From: Epithemia pelagica
Taxonomy: Eukaryota; Bacillariophyta; Bacillariophyceae; Surirellales; Surirellaceae
NCBI GenBank assembly: GCA_946965045.2
Contig: OX337234.1
Span: forward strand, 1,674,001 to 1,738,000
Reading direction: 5' to 3'
DNA: 64,000 nucleotides
Of the stretch, positions 32,746-43,602 are shown in pieces. The notes under the pieces were generated by a model. That model had not been told where the DNA came from. It did not search any database and worked only from the letters and a program-made list of their open reading frames with translations. How positions within the stretch are numbered: the first letter of the stretch is position 1; every line of letters begins with the position of its first letter. A program made the position numbers and the translations under genes.

Positions 32746-33192
32746 TTGGAATCATTAAGGTGGCCGAGTATGCCGTTGCCAAGTAAATCGACCACGAACC
32801 AGCATTTAAATCGACTCAACCGAGAACGTCAGAAGATCATCGAGCAAGCCAAGATGCTTGTTGCCAATGTCAAGAAAAAGAGGAACGCATCAAAAATGAC
32901 ACGAGACAACATGACAAACTTCCTCAAGACTCTCGAAGACCTCGGCAAGTCAACAAAGGATGGTGCTGTTCTTATTGCAGCGTACAATTTGTTCGTTGCG
33001 GAAAGCGTGAAACTCTCATTCTCTGTGACCCACACTGTGATTAGAAAAAAACTAGACAAGGATCAGAAGACGTCAGTTACGTCAGCTGGCATTGGAATCG
33101 AGCGAAATTCCAGGTCGAATCAGATAAAGATGTTGTCCCCGTTCTCTTTCACCTTCGACAATCAACCTACGTTCAAGAATGCGACATGCTAG
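32746..33192 (+). CDS. Hypothetical 148-aa helical protein
   Basis: The frame is strongly helical and basic in its first 100 residues (LNRERQKIIEQAKMLVANVK, then a segment with MTNFLKTLEDLGKSTKDGAV) and ends in a less ordered tail. No family is recognised. Just downstream, two 25-bp near-repeats with CGATGGCGYRGGATTTGGGTT (33,215-33,262) occur. It may be a real small gene or an exon. Confidence 0.35.
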   Translation: MESLRWPSMPLPSKSTTNQHLNRLNRERQKIIEQAKMLVANVKKKRNASKMTRDNMTNFLKTLEDLGKSTKDGAVLIAAYNLFVAESVKLSFSVTHTVIRKKLDKDQKTSVTSAGIGIERNSRSNQIKMLSPFSFTFDNQPTFKNATC

Positions 33193-33339
33193 TATTTGAA
33201 GTAAAGAAGGCTAAATCCGATGGCGCAGGATTTGGGTTTAATTCGATGGCGTGGGATTTGGGTTGTTTGCCTGACAATATGCTGCAGGATAGGTGATTGG
33301 CATCTACTGCGGTGAGGACATCACATCGATGTTCACCGT

Positions 33340-33651
33340 ATGGCAGGAGTATGCAATACAGGCTATGGGTCGCATGGTGAAACAGTTGCCACCGAGCTCC
33401 TTCCGTCACCCCAAGGTGCGGTCAAGAGCGTGGATCAAACGATCCAAGGAGTCAAGGGAACTGGCGTTGTAACTTGGAGTGTGCTGGACGAAACGGGTAT
33501 GCTTCGAGTGACTGGAGACGATTCTACTTCTAAAATATTACAACGACTTGAGGGTTTAGAGTCAAGCTGCAGAGATAAGGAAGATGGTGTTGAAGACTTG
33601 GTAATCAACCCGCTCTGGCATCAAGATGATTCGTATGCCTCCTTGAAGTAA
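33340..33651 (+). pseudogene. Copia protease-region fragment
   Basis: The segment containing VDQTIQGVKGTGVVTWSVLD and TGMLR resembles the beta-strand region of copia aspartic proteases that follows the catalytic Asp (the IxGxGTxxW pattern). The DSG active site itself is not present in the frame. It is a plus-strand remnant next to a minus-strand Gag-like pseudogene. Confidence 0.45.
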
Positions 33652-34616
33652 GCATTCATCTCCTCTTTCTTGTTGTATTTTGAAGGATCCTCATGACAAT
33701 AATTGCATTTCTTTCCTTTCTTACACCAACCCTTGGAGAAAAGAACATTGCAAAAGGGGACTGTCTCGCCATTCTTCTCAACTGTTGGAATCTTTGAGAT
33801 GACCAATGTGCAGAGAAGATCTTTGAATAAGCTTTTCCCTTGGGAAGTTTCCAGTTCTCTGGTGTGTTAAAGGTGTTGGCTTTGTTTCTTGGAGTTGGCA
33901 CCAGATGAGTCGTCAGAAGGATTGGTGGATCTCTTCTTGGAGTTCAGTTTCTGCTGTTGAGCTTGAAACTTTGCTTTGAGGGCTGCTGGGAGGCGATTCT
34001 CGTGGAAAACGTTGAGGACTTTCAGAATCTGACTGGAGATGAATGGAAGACGCAGCACACAAAAGCATGTATATCATCGCCTTCCATCATGTATGTCTTG
34101 TATTCCACTAGATTCCAGTCAATCAGAGTTTTGGTTGAAGGGAGGGCGTCGGCATAGGATAACATGGTCCTCTTTGATTCTAAAGACTGGATGGTTTTGG
34201 AGGCATCCCACGGTCTCATGCCTAGTGCATCTCTGTCCAAGACAAGGACCGGAATGCCCTTGTCTTTCATTACCTCAATGCAAAACTTGCTATTGTAGAT
34301 CTCCAACAAAGAACCGGCTGAGGCTGAAGGATTGTCAACTTGTAGGGACAAAGCACATTTCTTCAATGGGAGGCAAACTCCCTCAAACTCAGTGAGAGCT
34401 TTCCACTGCAACGAACTCCGTGTCTTTGTTGGTTTCAAAACTCTGTTGATTAAGATAGGCATCCATATTGTGTTTGTCACGAAACAAGCCGTGCATCATG
34501 ATGGTGCCCCTCTTGACTCTGGTTGTGTTCGGCATCTGAATTTCAATTATTGTTTGATGATTCTTTTTGACATATTCGTCAAGTTTTTGAAAGCGTTTTG
34601 GTGTCCGTGAGCTCAT
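33621..34616 (-). pseudogene. Gag-like pseudogene with CCCH zinc finger
   Basis: Frames 34,616-34,389, 34,480-34,022, 34,058-33,867 and 33,806-33,621 form one protein with three frame changes. The middle part contains MKDKGIPVLVLDRDALGM and the C-terminus contains FCNVLFSKGWCKKGKKCNYCH, where the fit to CX8CX5CX3H is exact. CCCH fingers bind RNA and occur in Gag-like proteins of several stramenopile retroelements. The gene lies directly downstream of a tandem array whose unit contains a start codon on the same strand (34,811). Confidence 0.5.
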
Positions 34617-34619
34617 GAG

Positions 34620-34811
34620 TCATGAAACAAATTTAAAGAAAACCTGATAGATCTCCATGAACACCGGATTACTGTCGACCACTTTGCCATTCCTTTTGTT
34701 GCAAACAGCAAGACTGGTGGCATGCTTCAATATCAATTCAGGGTGGTGCATGTTGCACTTGCCACCGGTGTTGTTCCCATATTTACCTGCCAGGACAGCA
34801 GAGGTTGTCAT
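34620..34811 (-). CDS. Hypothetical 63-aa ORF overlapping the tandem array
   Basis: The ORF starts at ATG 34,811 within the first array copy (MTTSAVLAGKYGNNTGGK) and ends just upstream of the Gag-like pseudogene. It could be the N-terminus of that gene. The other array copies repeat its first 30 codons with a two-codon insertion (II). Confidence 0.3.
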   Translation of the reverse strand: MTTSAVLAGKYGNNTGGKCNMHHPELILKHATSLAVCNKRNGKVVDSNPVFMEIYQVFFKFVS

Positions 34812-35252
34812 TCACTGAACTGCATAGGTCCTTCTGTGTAAATGAAACAGTGCTTCAATATCAATTCAGGGCGGTGCATGTCGCACTTACCACCGGTGTT
34901 GTTCCCAATGATATATTTACCTGCCAGGACAGCAGAGGTTGTCATTCACTGAACTGCATAGGTCCTTCTGTGTAAATGAAACAGTGCTTCAATATCAATT
35001 CAGGGCGGTGCATGTCGCACTTACCACCGGTGTTGTTCCCAATGATATATTTACCTGCCAGGACAGCAGAGGTTGTCATTCACTGAACTGCATAGGTCCT
35101 TCTGTGTAAATGAAACAGTGCTTCAATATCAATTCAGGGCGGTGCATGTCGCACTTACCACCGGTGTTGTTCCCAATGATATATTTACCTGCCAGGACAG
35201 CAGAGGTTGTCATTCACTGAACTGCATAGGTCCTTCTGGGTAAATGAAACAG
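34723..35252. repeat. 134-bp tandem repeat, four copies
   Basis: Copies start with TGCTTCAATATCAATTCAG at 34,723 (128 bp), 34,851, 34,985 and 35,119 (134 bp each). Copies 2-4 are nearly identical; copy 1 lacks AATGAT and differs at several bases. The unit contains an ATG-initiated open segment on the minus strand. Confidence 0.95.
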
Positions 35253-36588
35253 TCTTAAGGATTTTGGACGTATGGTTGGTGACTTGCACAGCAGTGTGCC
35301 TGTTTACTTTCGCTAATCCGATTGGGATTTTGTAGTTCTCCCCATTGTGAGGGTCAGTGAGCACAATGGTTATCCATATAATGTCCTTCTTGTCATGTCC
35401 TTCTTGTCATGTCCTTCTTGTCATGGCATATATCTGTCAATGTTCTTTGCGTTTTGCCAGGAATGTAGTACAGTTTGGTGGAAGTTTTTGGAAAAAATGA
35501 TAGGAGTGCAATCATTTTACAGAATAGCTGTAGGGCTGGAAACTTGTAAGCAGAGTGCCGCAGACATGTTGACCACACCAGGTGATCGAAGGCACAGAGG
35601 TAATCAACAAGTGACACAACAAAGCTGGCTTGGGGAAATCAATAAATCAATCAAGAACTGCTTGGCTTTCGGTTGCAAAAATGATGGTGTTCGAGCCGGT
35701 AGGGAAACGACCGAAGAGTTGGCGCATCACCGCAAGGACTGCATACAAGCCACTCAATTTGCTGCGGAAAGAGGACTGCTTGTACTTCAAAAGGGATGTG
35801 CACTCCATCGGCCCAGATCCTAAATCCTTCCTTCATTTACTTCGTCGGGTCGTCCCTCACTTCATGTCCAGCATGTCAAATCTGGTTTTGATTTAAGAGA
35901 GACTTATCTAGGTAACTACTGAACCACAGCATCTGGTGCCCAAAATGTTTACTTACAAGCACATATGGACTGTGATTTTGGATATTCAATTGTTATGGCT
36001 TTGCTGGCAGACCCAGATGTTGCTGATTTGGAACAAATTTGTTTTCCCTGTCTCCATGCACATGTGGTAGCCTGGTGACACAGATATCATCATTTTCAAT
36101 CCAAGACAATATCAAGGAAATGTGTTGGAAAAAAATGACAATTAACTTCCTCTGATAGTGATGGAACACAAGTTGCGTGTTTGTCGAAATTGACAGAAAC
36201 ATAATTTACCAGTATTCATAGTACAATTAGTATTGAAATTGCATCAACCCTGCACATAGAAATATTATCTACTAGTAGTATACACACCACAATCACTAAT
36301 ACTCAAATTTTGTCAATCCCAATTGAGCTCCATGGAAATGGCAACTGTGCCTTGAATGTTCATTGTTTGATGAGACCCATAAGATGCCAACAAAATCAGC
36401 TTTTTGCTGGACTGGACAGAACTGACATTTCTTTAATTTTACAGTAGCTGGATAAAATTACAGTGTTTCCAAGACACATTCAAAATAGGCAAGAATTAAA
36501 CCTATTTGGTGTCCACAATGGCATAAAGGAATGGTGGTTGTCTGTTCGTTTATTCCACAAATGGGTTTGGGTTGCTTCCTTCTCATGC
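35253..36588. other. No secure gene; 14-bp triplicated motif and one ORF
   Basis: ATGTCCTTCTTGTC is repeated three times at 35,381-35,422. A 158-codon plus-strand frame (35,347-35,823) begins over this repeat and has no recognised domain; its second half (NKSIKNCLAFGCKNDGVRAG) is protein-like. The rest is AT-rich and non-coding. Confidence 0.35.
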
Positions 36589-37137
36589 TCATGGGCCTAG
36601 AGATGGCATTCTAATTGCAGATGTCAAAAACCTCCCCGATATTGTGTTCCTCAGTCTAGATGCAATCTGGCAGCTAATGTTGTACACGCACCGTATTCTT
36701 TCTTTTACAGTCCTGATAGTTTGTTTGACGTCCCCGACATGCTCTTCTCTTGCTGTAATGTTGAGTGTTACTCCAAGCATTCCCAAGGACACTTTGAGCT
36801 CATCCTTAACAAAGGCTGCGTCAGCATGCAGAAAACGTGGTCGTAGTCCTCCTCCTTGGAATATGGAGACGGTTTTACTGATTGACTGCAAAAGGGTTCG
36901 CTCATCCTTGTTGGGGATGGCATCTATTGTGCTGAATTTGATGTTTCTGGATGTGGTCACGAGTAACATCATGCCATTTACATGCATCACGTCCATTCCC
37001 AGCGTAACGTTTTTGTGGTGCTCCTCAATCAATGGCGGTGTGACATGGCTTGTTTCCACTCTTGGTGGTTTTCTTCTTGTTGTCTTTTCTTTTAGGCTAC
37101 CTAGATCAGGTCCATAAAGGATAAGTGCTCGTCTCAC
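36589..37137 (-). pseudogene. Ty1/copia integrase N-terminal half
   Basis: The 182-codon frame contains LYGPDLGSLKEKTTRRKPPR, then LGMDVMHVNGMMLLVTTSRN (first catalytic Asp region), LHADAAFVKDEL and a REEHVGDVKQTIRTVKERIR stretch with the catalytic Glu-like position. It matches the arrangement of a copia integrase type frequent in diatoms. The second acidic residue (usually DxxFE/DNGxEF) is altered to ADAAF, so the copy is probably inactive even though the frame is open. Protease and RT partners are not adjacent. Confidence 0.7.
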
Positions 37138-37676
37138 ATGCGCTGTTTGTGATTGAGGATGAATTTGAGATCTCTATCCGTTCTTGGAACAACCGACCAC
37201 TTATGAATTTTCTGGATTGGCTGTGGCAGTGCTGACCGGAGTACTACAGTCACTGGTGGAGGCTACTCCCAACTCTACATCTCTTCCATAGTGCTACGAA
37301 GTGCAGGGAACTCTGGGTTCGGCAGAAGAATTTCCAGGCCAACATGGGACGTTGTAATTCCTGGAAGATTAGTACCCTGGATTCAAAAGGGCATCACCAT
37401 GGGAACACCCTACATGAATTGATTACCTCGGTCTTTCAGTCTTCTCGGAACCCCCAAACCAATCTGTTCCATAGTTCACATTTCACCCTGCTGATGCTGA
37501 AGAAGCACACGCCACCGTGAGTCTGACACCTTCATGTGTTGATTGTTGATTGTGTCCACCTACTCGTGACCTTTTTTCCTCTGCCCTTCACGAGTGCTGG
37601 TCACCCTGCTCGTTTGGTTGTTGTGTGAACGTGTCCGCTATGGCGCATAAAGGATGCCCACTATGGCGCTGATCCA
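37138..37676. other. No supported gene
   Basis: No recognisable motif and only very short frames. Confidence 0.4.
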
Positions 37677-38215
37677 TTGGTCGTGGCATCTCAGTGGTAT
37701 GACTTAAGCTGGAATCCCTCTGTTTGGAGGAAGGATTTTGCCCTCTTTTTCATCCTTCAAGACATTGCCCCACGAGCGAACTGGATTCGCAATGACTCCG
37801 ACGTCCATATGGAACCCACCAATTTACTCCCACACCACCCTCGCAACATTCACCCCGTCTACATGCTTCTTGCGTGTCTTTGCACTGAAGGCATTCATCG
37901 TCAACTAGCGCATATTATGATTTCGTGGGGCCAATGCCTCGCCGGCACAAGTTTCTCTATCATGGACAATGTTACGACGCCCGTACACAGAAGAAGTCAG
38001 TGTAGAGCTGCTTGTTGCTAGACGATGAAGCCAAGCCAGCAACACCATTAGTGTTGTCGCAAGATCTATCAAGGACGTGCACTGTACCACTCTGTTCCGT
38101 GGCGGTGGCCTATGATGATCTCCAGTCATTCAAGACATTCATCCTTATGTTCCACCAAGTCCTGTACATACCGGAAATGGATAATCATCTCCTATGTCCC
38201 TTTCCATTGCGCTAA
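37677..38215 (+). pseudogene. Copia protease-region remnant
   Basis: The second frame (to TAA 38,213-38,215) contains VAVAYDDLQSFKTFILMFHQ and VLYIPEMDNHLLCPFPLR, typical of the C-terminal part of the protease domain in a diatom copia lineage (FHQVLxxPxMxxHLLCPxQLR). The first frame, 37,677-38,021, appears to carry preceding sequence after a frame change. The DSG site is not visible. It abuts an opposite-strand RT remnant, so two elements are joined tail to tail. Confidence 0.55.
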
Positions 38216-38268
38216 AGTGATGTCATTAGTTTAGTATGCCAACTATCGGGCGATAATTGAAGCTGTTG

Positions 38269-39212
38269 TCAAAGGCTGGTTTCTTGGCATGGCGGTGGAG
38301 TATTCTGGATGGTGCTGCCGGGGTGCTTTTTGGAACCGTGTTCTCCGTGAGCCGTAGCCCTTGGAGCACCTTGTGAATCAGGTGTGGTTGCGAGAATGTG
38401 ATTTCTCCATTGTTGCGTTTGACAATGTTGATTCAGCTTCGCTGCCTTTGTGTCGTCGATCGCTTTGTCGATCTCCATTTGGTCTTGTCCCACGATTATG
38501 CTGTCGTCCGTGTAGAGGACGTTTATGACGTTGCTTCGGTAGAGGCCGCATTCGTCCACAGTTGACTTCGTGAATCCCACTTGTTCGACCAAACGCTTTG
38601 ACAGGTGCTGGTACCACACTCTACCGGCTTGTTTCTGCCCGTAGAGGTTGGCGTGGAGCTTTAAGACAAAGTTCCTCTTTGCCCGTAGTAGTTTTGTTTG
38701 ATTCTGAGGACGTAATCTTCCATACGTTGCTTTCCTGTGGTATCAAAGGGAAAGCCTCTTGGCGTCTCCATGTACATGTCGGTTTCTGCCACGGCCTGTG
38801 TGTAGGCCAATACATAATCGACTTGTTTAATGTGCCATCCTTGGGGCAGTGCGAGCGTCAGTACAAATCGGACGACCGGCCATTGGATAACAGGCGCATA
38901 AGTCTCCCAATAATTGACTCCTTTTTATTGTATTGATCCATCATAGGCCAGTCTCGACTTCCATTTGTAGACTTCCCTGGTTTTGTGCCGGAGTTTTCGT
39001 ACGCAATTCCAAACTCCCCTAGAGATCAATGCCCCCTTTGGGATACCTTTTCGTTTGACGACTTCCAACAGGCTGTTTTTGCTATGATCATTTACCTCCT
39101 TTTGTGCAGCTTTGATGAATTCTTCCTTGTCATCTTGCTTCATAGCTTCATGCCAGTACATCACGTCGGGATTAGTATTGGCTTGTGCTGTATGAACGGT
39201 CACTTTGCACAA
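38269..39212 (-). pseudogene. Ty1/copia reverse transcriptase, frameshifted
   Basis: Frame 39,212-38,925 contains DVMYWHEAMKQDDKEEFIKA and REVYKWKSRLAYDGSIQ, the N-terminal RVT_2 pattern. Pieces at 38,815-38,621 include a TDMYMETPRGFPF segment, and frame 38,619-38,269 holds WYQHLSKRLVEQVGFTKS and VLYTDDSIIVG, a YTDD catalytic box in place of the common YVDD. At least two frame changes and a stop separate them. RNase H is missing. Confidence 0.8.
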
Positions 39213-39497
39213 AGCCCGCCTGGTGCAGTTTGAACAAAACTTGTTGGACCGCCACCAGAATCGCCGTACGGACAGCTGGATCCGTGGCTCCCTGCGCGAG
39301 AATCCACTGTGGTTCGTTGTGGTTGGTGTTGTTGGTGCTCGTCATTTTGACTCTCCGCCAGGAGGGACACACCAACCCACGTTGCCTGGTCCTCCAATTC
39401 TGCGCAGCAAGAACAGCCACGACAATAACAAGTCACAGCTAGTCTGCAGCGAGACAAAAAACCACTTTTCGTCCATGTGGACAAGGTCCATCATGTC

Positions 39498-39943
39498 CTA
39501 GAGGGCAGAGTCCAGATCGGTTGCTGCTTTCCTCTGGATCAGTGGGCATCTCTTGATAGACTTGTCAATCATGGCCATGGCTTTTTCTCTTTTGGCCATC
39601 GGAATACCGTGAAACCCGTGTAGTCTTGAACTTGCTTTGGGAGTTTCAGTTTCTTTGGGTGGCATAAAAGGCCGACCCTCACTGTGGCATCCAAGAACAG
39701 TCTTAATGCTTGACACGTACTCTTGTAGGTAGGTCCATGTATGTTGAAATCATCCACATGTACCCACAAGAGCACTGCTGGGAGGCCATTTGGTCTCTCC
39801 ATTAGGATTCCGTATCCTGATCCTGATTTGTACCCGATCCCTAGGAAGCCAGTCCACCACAAATTGGTGGGTATTCGTGGACGGTCTTTTGTCGCGTCCT
39901 TGATACACGTAGAAATGGGCACGTGGATCACCTTCGGTACCAT
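39498..39943 (-). pseudogene. RVT_1-type reverse transcriptase fragment (same family as 28.3-28.9 kb)
   Basis: The frame from 39,943 contains TNLWWTGFLGIGYKSGSGYG, LLWVHVDDFNIHGPTYKSTC (VHVDD catalytic box) and a VGLLCHPKKLKLPKQVQDYT stretch, the palm and post-palm motifs of gypsy/DIRS-like RTs. The downstream frame to 39,498 continues with a KREKAMAMIDKSIK piece. This is a different RT class from the copia RVT_2 fragments in the window. The start of the frame is not RT-like and overlaps the next feature. Confidence 0.6.
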
Positions 39944-40070
39944 TCACGAAGGCTCCAGCGTGAATGGTATCACCTCGCACAATCAGTATCGTTCCATATG
40001 GAATGTGGGACATGCCGGCTTCTGTCAGGGGCATGAAAACAACAAACGGGACTCCGTTCTTTTTTCCCAC
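39750..40070 (-). pseudogene. Fragment resembling a 2OG-oxygenase/cupin-like family
   Basis: The first 70 residues contain FVVFMPLTEAGM and IPYGTILIVRGDTIHAGAF followed by RAHFYVYQ, a strand-turn pattern like the metal-binding barrel of oxygenase or cupin-like proteins (G-D-x-x-H-x-G, then xHxYxxx). Beyond about 39,870 the RT frame takes over, so the fragment is joined to retroelement sequence. It is a tentative family call. Such proteins are often found in repeated copies in diatoms. Confidence 0.35.
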
Positions 40071-40349
40071 GGTTTGTAATTTGTGGTCCCTTTTCTTTCT
40101 CGTTCTCTCCTCCTTGTCCTGGACACAAGCAGCCTCGTCTTCCTACCTACCCTGCGACCTCTTCCTACCTACCCTGCAACCTTGTCACACGAAGTGGATG
40201 TCACAGGGCTTCTTTCCTTGTGTCCTACCCCTATTTACATCGTTCCTAAGGCATAGTAATGCTGGTTTGGATTGGTACGGGAGGAGTCCTTTAGGTTCAT
40301 AGGCAGTGGATTTGATACTGTTATTTGAGTTAGAGGATATATTTAAGGA

Positions 40350-40993
40350 TCAAGTACCCTGATAAACGGATCCTGGTGTGCAAATTTGACTGGGGTTCTG
40401 CGTATCGCCGGTGGCGTCCTCACAGACAACACTACAGGTTGTTCCTGTTCTTGACATTTGATGCCGCTGGGCGAAAAATTCAAAAGTTACAGCTATACCC
40501 TGGGGCTTTGTCACTCCTAGGGATATACCGATTTGTTGGAACCTTCGGAGGAACCAGGGGATGTTGCAGTATGGGAGGCAGATAGACGTTTTGTCCATTA
40601 TGGACATGTTAGGCGACAATCCACCGTGGTCATTGTCTCCTAGGAGGCCGGTGGCGAGGCGCAAAGCCGCTCGGGCTTCTAGCTCTTTGTTGATGATGGT
40701 GACCATGTCTTCAAGAATATCAAGGCTTTGCTTTGGGGTCTTGTAAGTCATGTCGACTGGGTCCTTTTGAAGCATTACCAAGCCAAACATCATCCTGTGG
40801 ACACCTCAGAGTTTCCTGGACTCCGGCCTTGTTTGAAGGAGGTCCTTTCTGAAGCCGATGGAATCACTCGATACCCATCCTTACTCGGGATATCCAAGAG
40901 GTTAACCATCTGTCCATTGTGCTTCGCCAACAAAAGAAGGAGTCTATTTGAATCCATTATCATGCATTGAAATTCTGGTGTTTCTTCAAACAT
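40350..40993 (-). pseudogene. Unknown gene remnant, two frames
   Basis: Frames 40,993-40,790 (FQCMIMDSNRLLLLLAKHNG) and 40,793-40,350 (SLDILEDMVTIINKELEARA, and a segment with PWFLRRFQQIGISLGVTKPQ) overlap by four bases and read as one protein with a single frame change. No domain is recognised. It precedes the oxygenase-like/RT composite on the same strand. Confidence 0.35.
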
Positions 40994-41027
40994 CCAACAA
41001 CATCATTTGTAGCACCATAAACAAGAT

Positions 41028-41624
41028 GTGGAAAACAAGACGCGTGAGGAAAGTATCAACGAGAAGAACAATCAGAAGAAGATTTCGGCATTCATTCCTA
41101 TGACCATAACCCGTGCGGATACAAGGAAAGAATTTCACAAGAAGATCTTTGAGTTTGTAAATGATATGGGTTTTCCTTCTCGGACTGTTGAGAAACCTGT
41201 TTTCCGAGCTTTGTTGGAGGATACGAACTGTGGCGGGAGCGGTCATTATGCTAGGGACTGCCCACACCCTCCTCGTGAGAATGGTGGAGAGGATAGCAAC
41301 GACAACGGCAACAATGGTGAGACTATACATTGTAGTGTGGCTATGTTTTCGTTCTCCCAGGCTAACAGGGTTGTAGAGCAGAAGTGGATTCTCCTGGATA
41401 GCCAGTCAACCATGGATGTCTTTTGCAACAGGAAACTATTAACAAATATCAGGAAATCGAATGAATATATGACAGTACATTGTAGCACCGGAAAGATGAC
41501 GACAAATTTGGTTGGGACTCTGCCAGGGTACAGAGAAGTGTGGTTTAATTCATCTGGAATCGCAAATGTGTTAAGTTTAAGTCGGGTTCGCAGCAAGTAT
41601 ACGGTGAAAGCCAAATCGAAATAA
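41028..41624 (+). pseudogene. In-frame fusion of hAT transposase segment to copia zinc knuckle-protease
   Basis: Residues about 20-65 (FHKKIFEFVNDMGFPSRTVE then KPVFRALLED) match the hAT segment also seen at 57.0 kb. Residues about 67-198 are copia Gag-protease: CGGSGHYARDCPHP (a zinc knuckle without its first Cys) and ILLDSQSTMDVFCNRKL, where DSQS replaces the usual DSG/DNQS of this diatom lineage, ending GIANVLSLSRV. The frame is open for 198 codons. The fusion is likely accidental, made by nested insertion and deletion. Confidence 0.6.
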
Positions 41625-41629
41625 CGCAT

Positions 41630-42201
41630 ATGTTTGAAATTCGGGTGACGGCCACGGATCCTAATCGATGGCTTAGTTTGAAGTATATTGAAAGAAAGAT
41701 TGATGTAAGATATGATGATATGCAAGGCTCACAAGAGAATGCATTGTGTGCAAGGAGGCAGGATGCAATGGTGAAAGCTGTCTGCCCTATGGAGCATGCT
41801 TCAACTGTGGTCAGCCGGGTCACCAGAGAGGACAGTGCCGAGTCAATTTCCGAACAATCTTGAGCAACAAGGCCTGCTTTTACTGCTTTGATGTGTTCAG
41901 CAGGCGCGGCAACAAGCAACACCATCCCAGTGCATGTCCTTTACAATGAAGATTGAAGCGGCTGATGATCGATGTATATGATTCAAGGAAGACCAATGGA
42001 CAATCCAGAGCAATGACTGATTTCATGGCCGAAGTACCATGCGACAGCCATTCGTTTCATGCTTTTCTGTGTCAGAGTGTTGAACAACGGATGGGCATGA
42101 CAGTGACACATACACCTCATGCAACCACAGCATCCGGACCATCCTCTGTGGCACGACCAGCTCTACCAAGGAATCCATATGCAAAGAAAGCATTCGAGTA
42201 G
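41630..42201 (+). pseudogene. Zinc-knuckle protein remnant
   Basis: Overlapping frames 41,746-41,949 and 41,953-42,201 hold ACFNCGQPGHQRGQC, a perfect CX2CX4HX4C knuckle, followed by a second Cys-rich unit (CFYCFDVFSRRGNKQHH ... CPLQ). The frame stops at 41,949 and continues in another frame. It may be Gag of another element or a nucleic-acid-binding host protein. Confidence 0.45.
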
Positions 42202-42288
42202 ATAGTATTAAGTTAGTAGTTACTGTGTGTCGGTGTAAAGACCATCATCAAAAGACCCATCGAAGAGTCATCTCACAAAAAAATCTAA

Positions 42289-42645
42289 TCACGTCTCACC
42301 AAAAATATTAGGCCCAAAGAAGGGTCGTTTCAGACAAAAAGCTGACCCAGTCACACTTGTCTCATCATTAGGCTTGTTCCTCTTCTTGTTGTGTGAGGAG
42401 ACCGCTCCAACTCCTCGACGTTTATCACGTCTCTCTCGAGCATCTCTGACTCGTTGTCTTTCTTCTCCAGTCAATTTGGCCCACTCATTGGGCTTGTAAT
42501 ATCGATCGGCTGTTGCAAAAGATGTGTGATGGAAGTAGTGATGCTGGAGAAAGAACATTGTCAAGATGAAGAATGGTACAATTCCGTAGTTGACTTTTTT
42601 TCTCCAGTACAACTCATAACCACATAGACATGGGAGTAATAGCAA
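42289..42645 (-). pseudogene. Gag C-terminal fragment
   Basis: The frame contains RYYKPNEWAKLTGEERQRVR and a basic tail (DARERRDKRRG), the pattern 'YYxPxEWxxLxxEExxxVxxxR' found at the C-terminus of copia Gag proteins in diatoms. The N-terminal hydrophobic part of the frame is probably unrelated. No zinc knuckle follows. Confidence 0.5.
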
Positions 42646-43602
42646 CCGATTGATTGTTGAAGTGACAAGTTCTGCCTGATTGTAAATTACAACTCATAAC
42701 ATAGACATTGGAGTAATATTATTATTCATAATTCATCAACTCCCAAGTCCGAGTTGTCGGACTACATCCCTTGCCCCATGTGGAATATCAATGATTAGAG
42801 CTGTACTAAATACTCCTAATCAACAGAGATATTTCTTCGTGGCATTTCAATTTGCGATGCTGCATTGCAGTTGATAGATGATAGGAGTAACTAGGTAGTT
42901 GTGTTGTCTGCTGTCTTCCGGTAAACAAGTGTTTATGAGATTGTCTATAGGAGGTAGGAGTATTAGTCACTTTTCTTTAGGATCGATTGTCGATGTTCAT
43001 CTTTGTACAAGAAAAAAGTGAAAGTGAAAGATGTAATGTCGACGGCATCTTCTGATGCTTGTACTTAAGTAGGTAGGTCGGGCTTGGACCCTCAGTCAAC
43101 CTCTGAATTTCGACAACGACTGACTCAACACTCAACCCAAGCTTCGTCAAGTTTTGTCGTAAAACTTAAAATAGGTGCATTCGATATCAATAATTAATTT
43201 CAAAGAATACGATATGCGCTACTAAAAGGAAATAATCGTCTTTCGTCATAGGCATGCCAGATGCAGAAAATGCCTTCTCGCGCACATGCTGGTCACATGC
43301 ACAAGTGCGGGACGATATAGAAATTGCTTGTATAAAAAGTTCAAGATGAGCCAAAATTTGTCTCAAAGACGATCACATTGTGATAGTGTTTCTATACAAA
43401 GCGGCATAATCTATCATAGAAGAGGAGAAAATTCCTAGCGGGCGTCTAACTCTCCCCAGAAAAGAGAAAAATGAAACTCACGCTGGATAGAAACTCACGC
43501 CACAAGAAACTCACCACTCGTGACTCCAAAGAAACTGACGTTAAAGTAACTCACATGACTTAACATAACTCGTGACTCAAACTCACGACGGATGGACCTT
43601 TC
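42646..43602. other. No gene; ACTCACG/GACTCA-rich stretch at its end
   Basis: AT-rich, no frames of interest. From about 43,470 to 43,680 the words ACTCACG, GTGACTC and ACTCATGAC recur at short intervals, overlapping the start of the next ORF. Confidence 0.5.

Noticed and set aside
34723-35252. Regular repeats as a CRISPR array
   Set aside because: The units are contiguous 134-bp repeats without unique spacers, in a eukaryotic context.
36572-37117. 181-codon plus-strand ORF
   Set aside because: Antisense shadow of the copia integrase fragment at 36,589-37,137.
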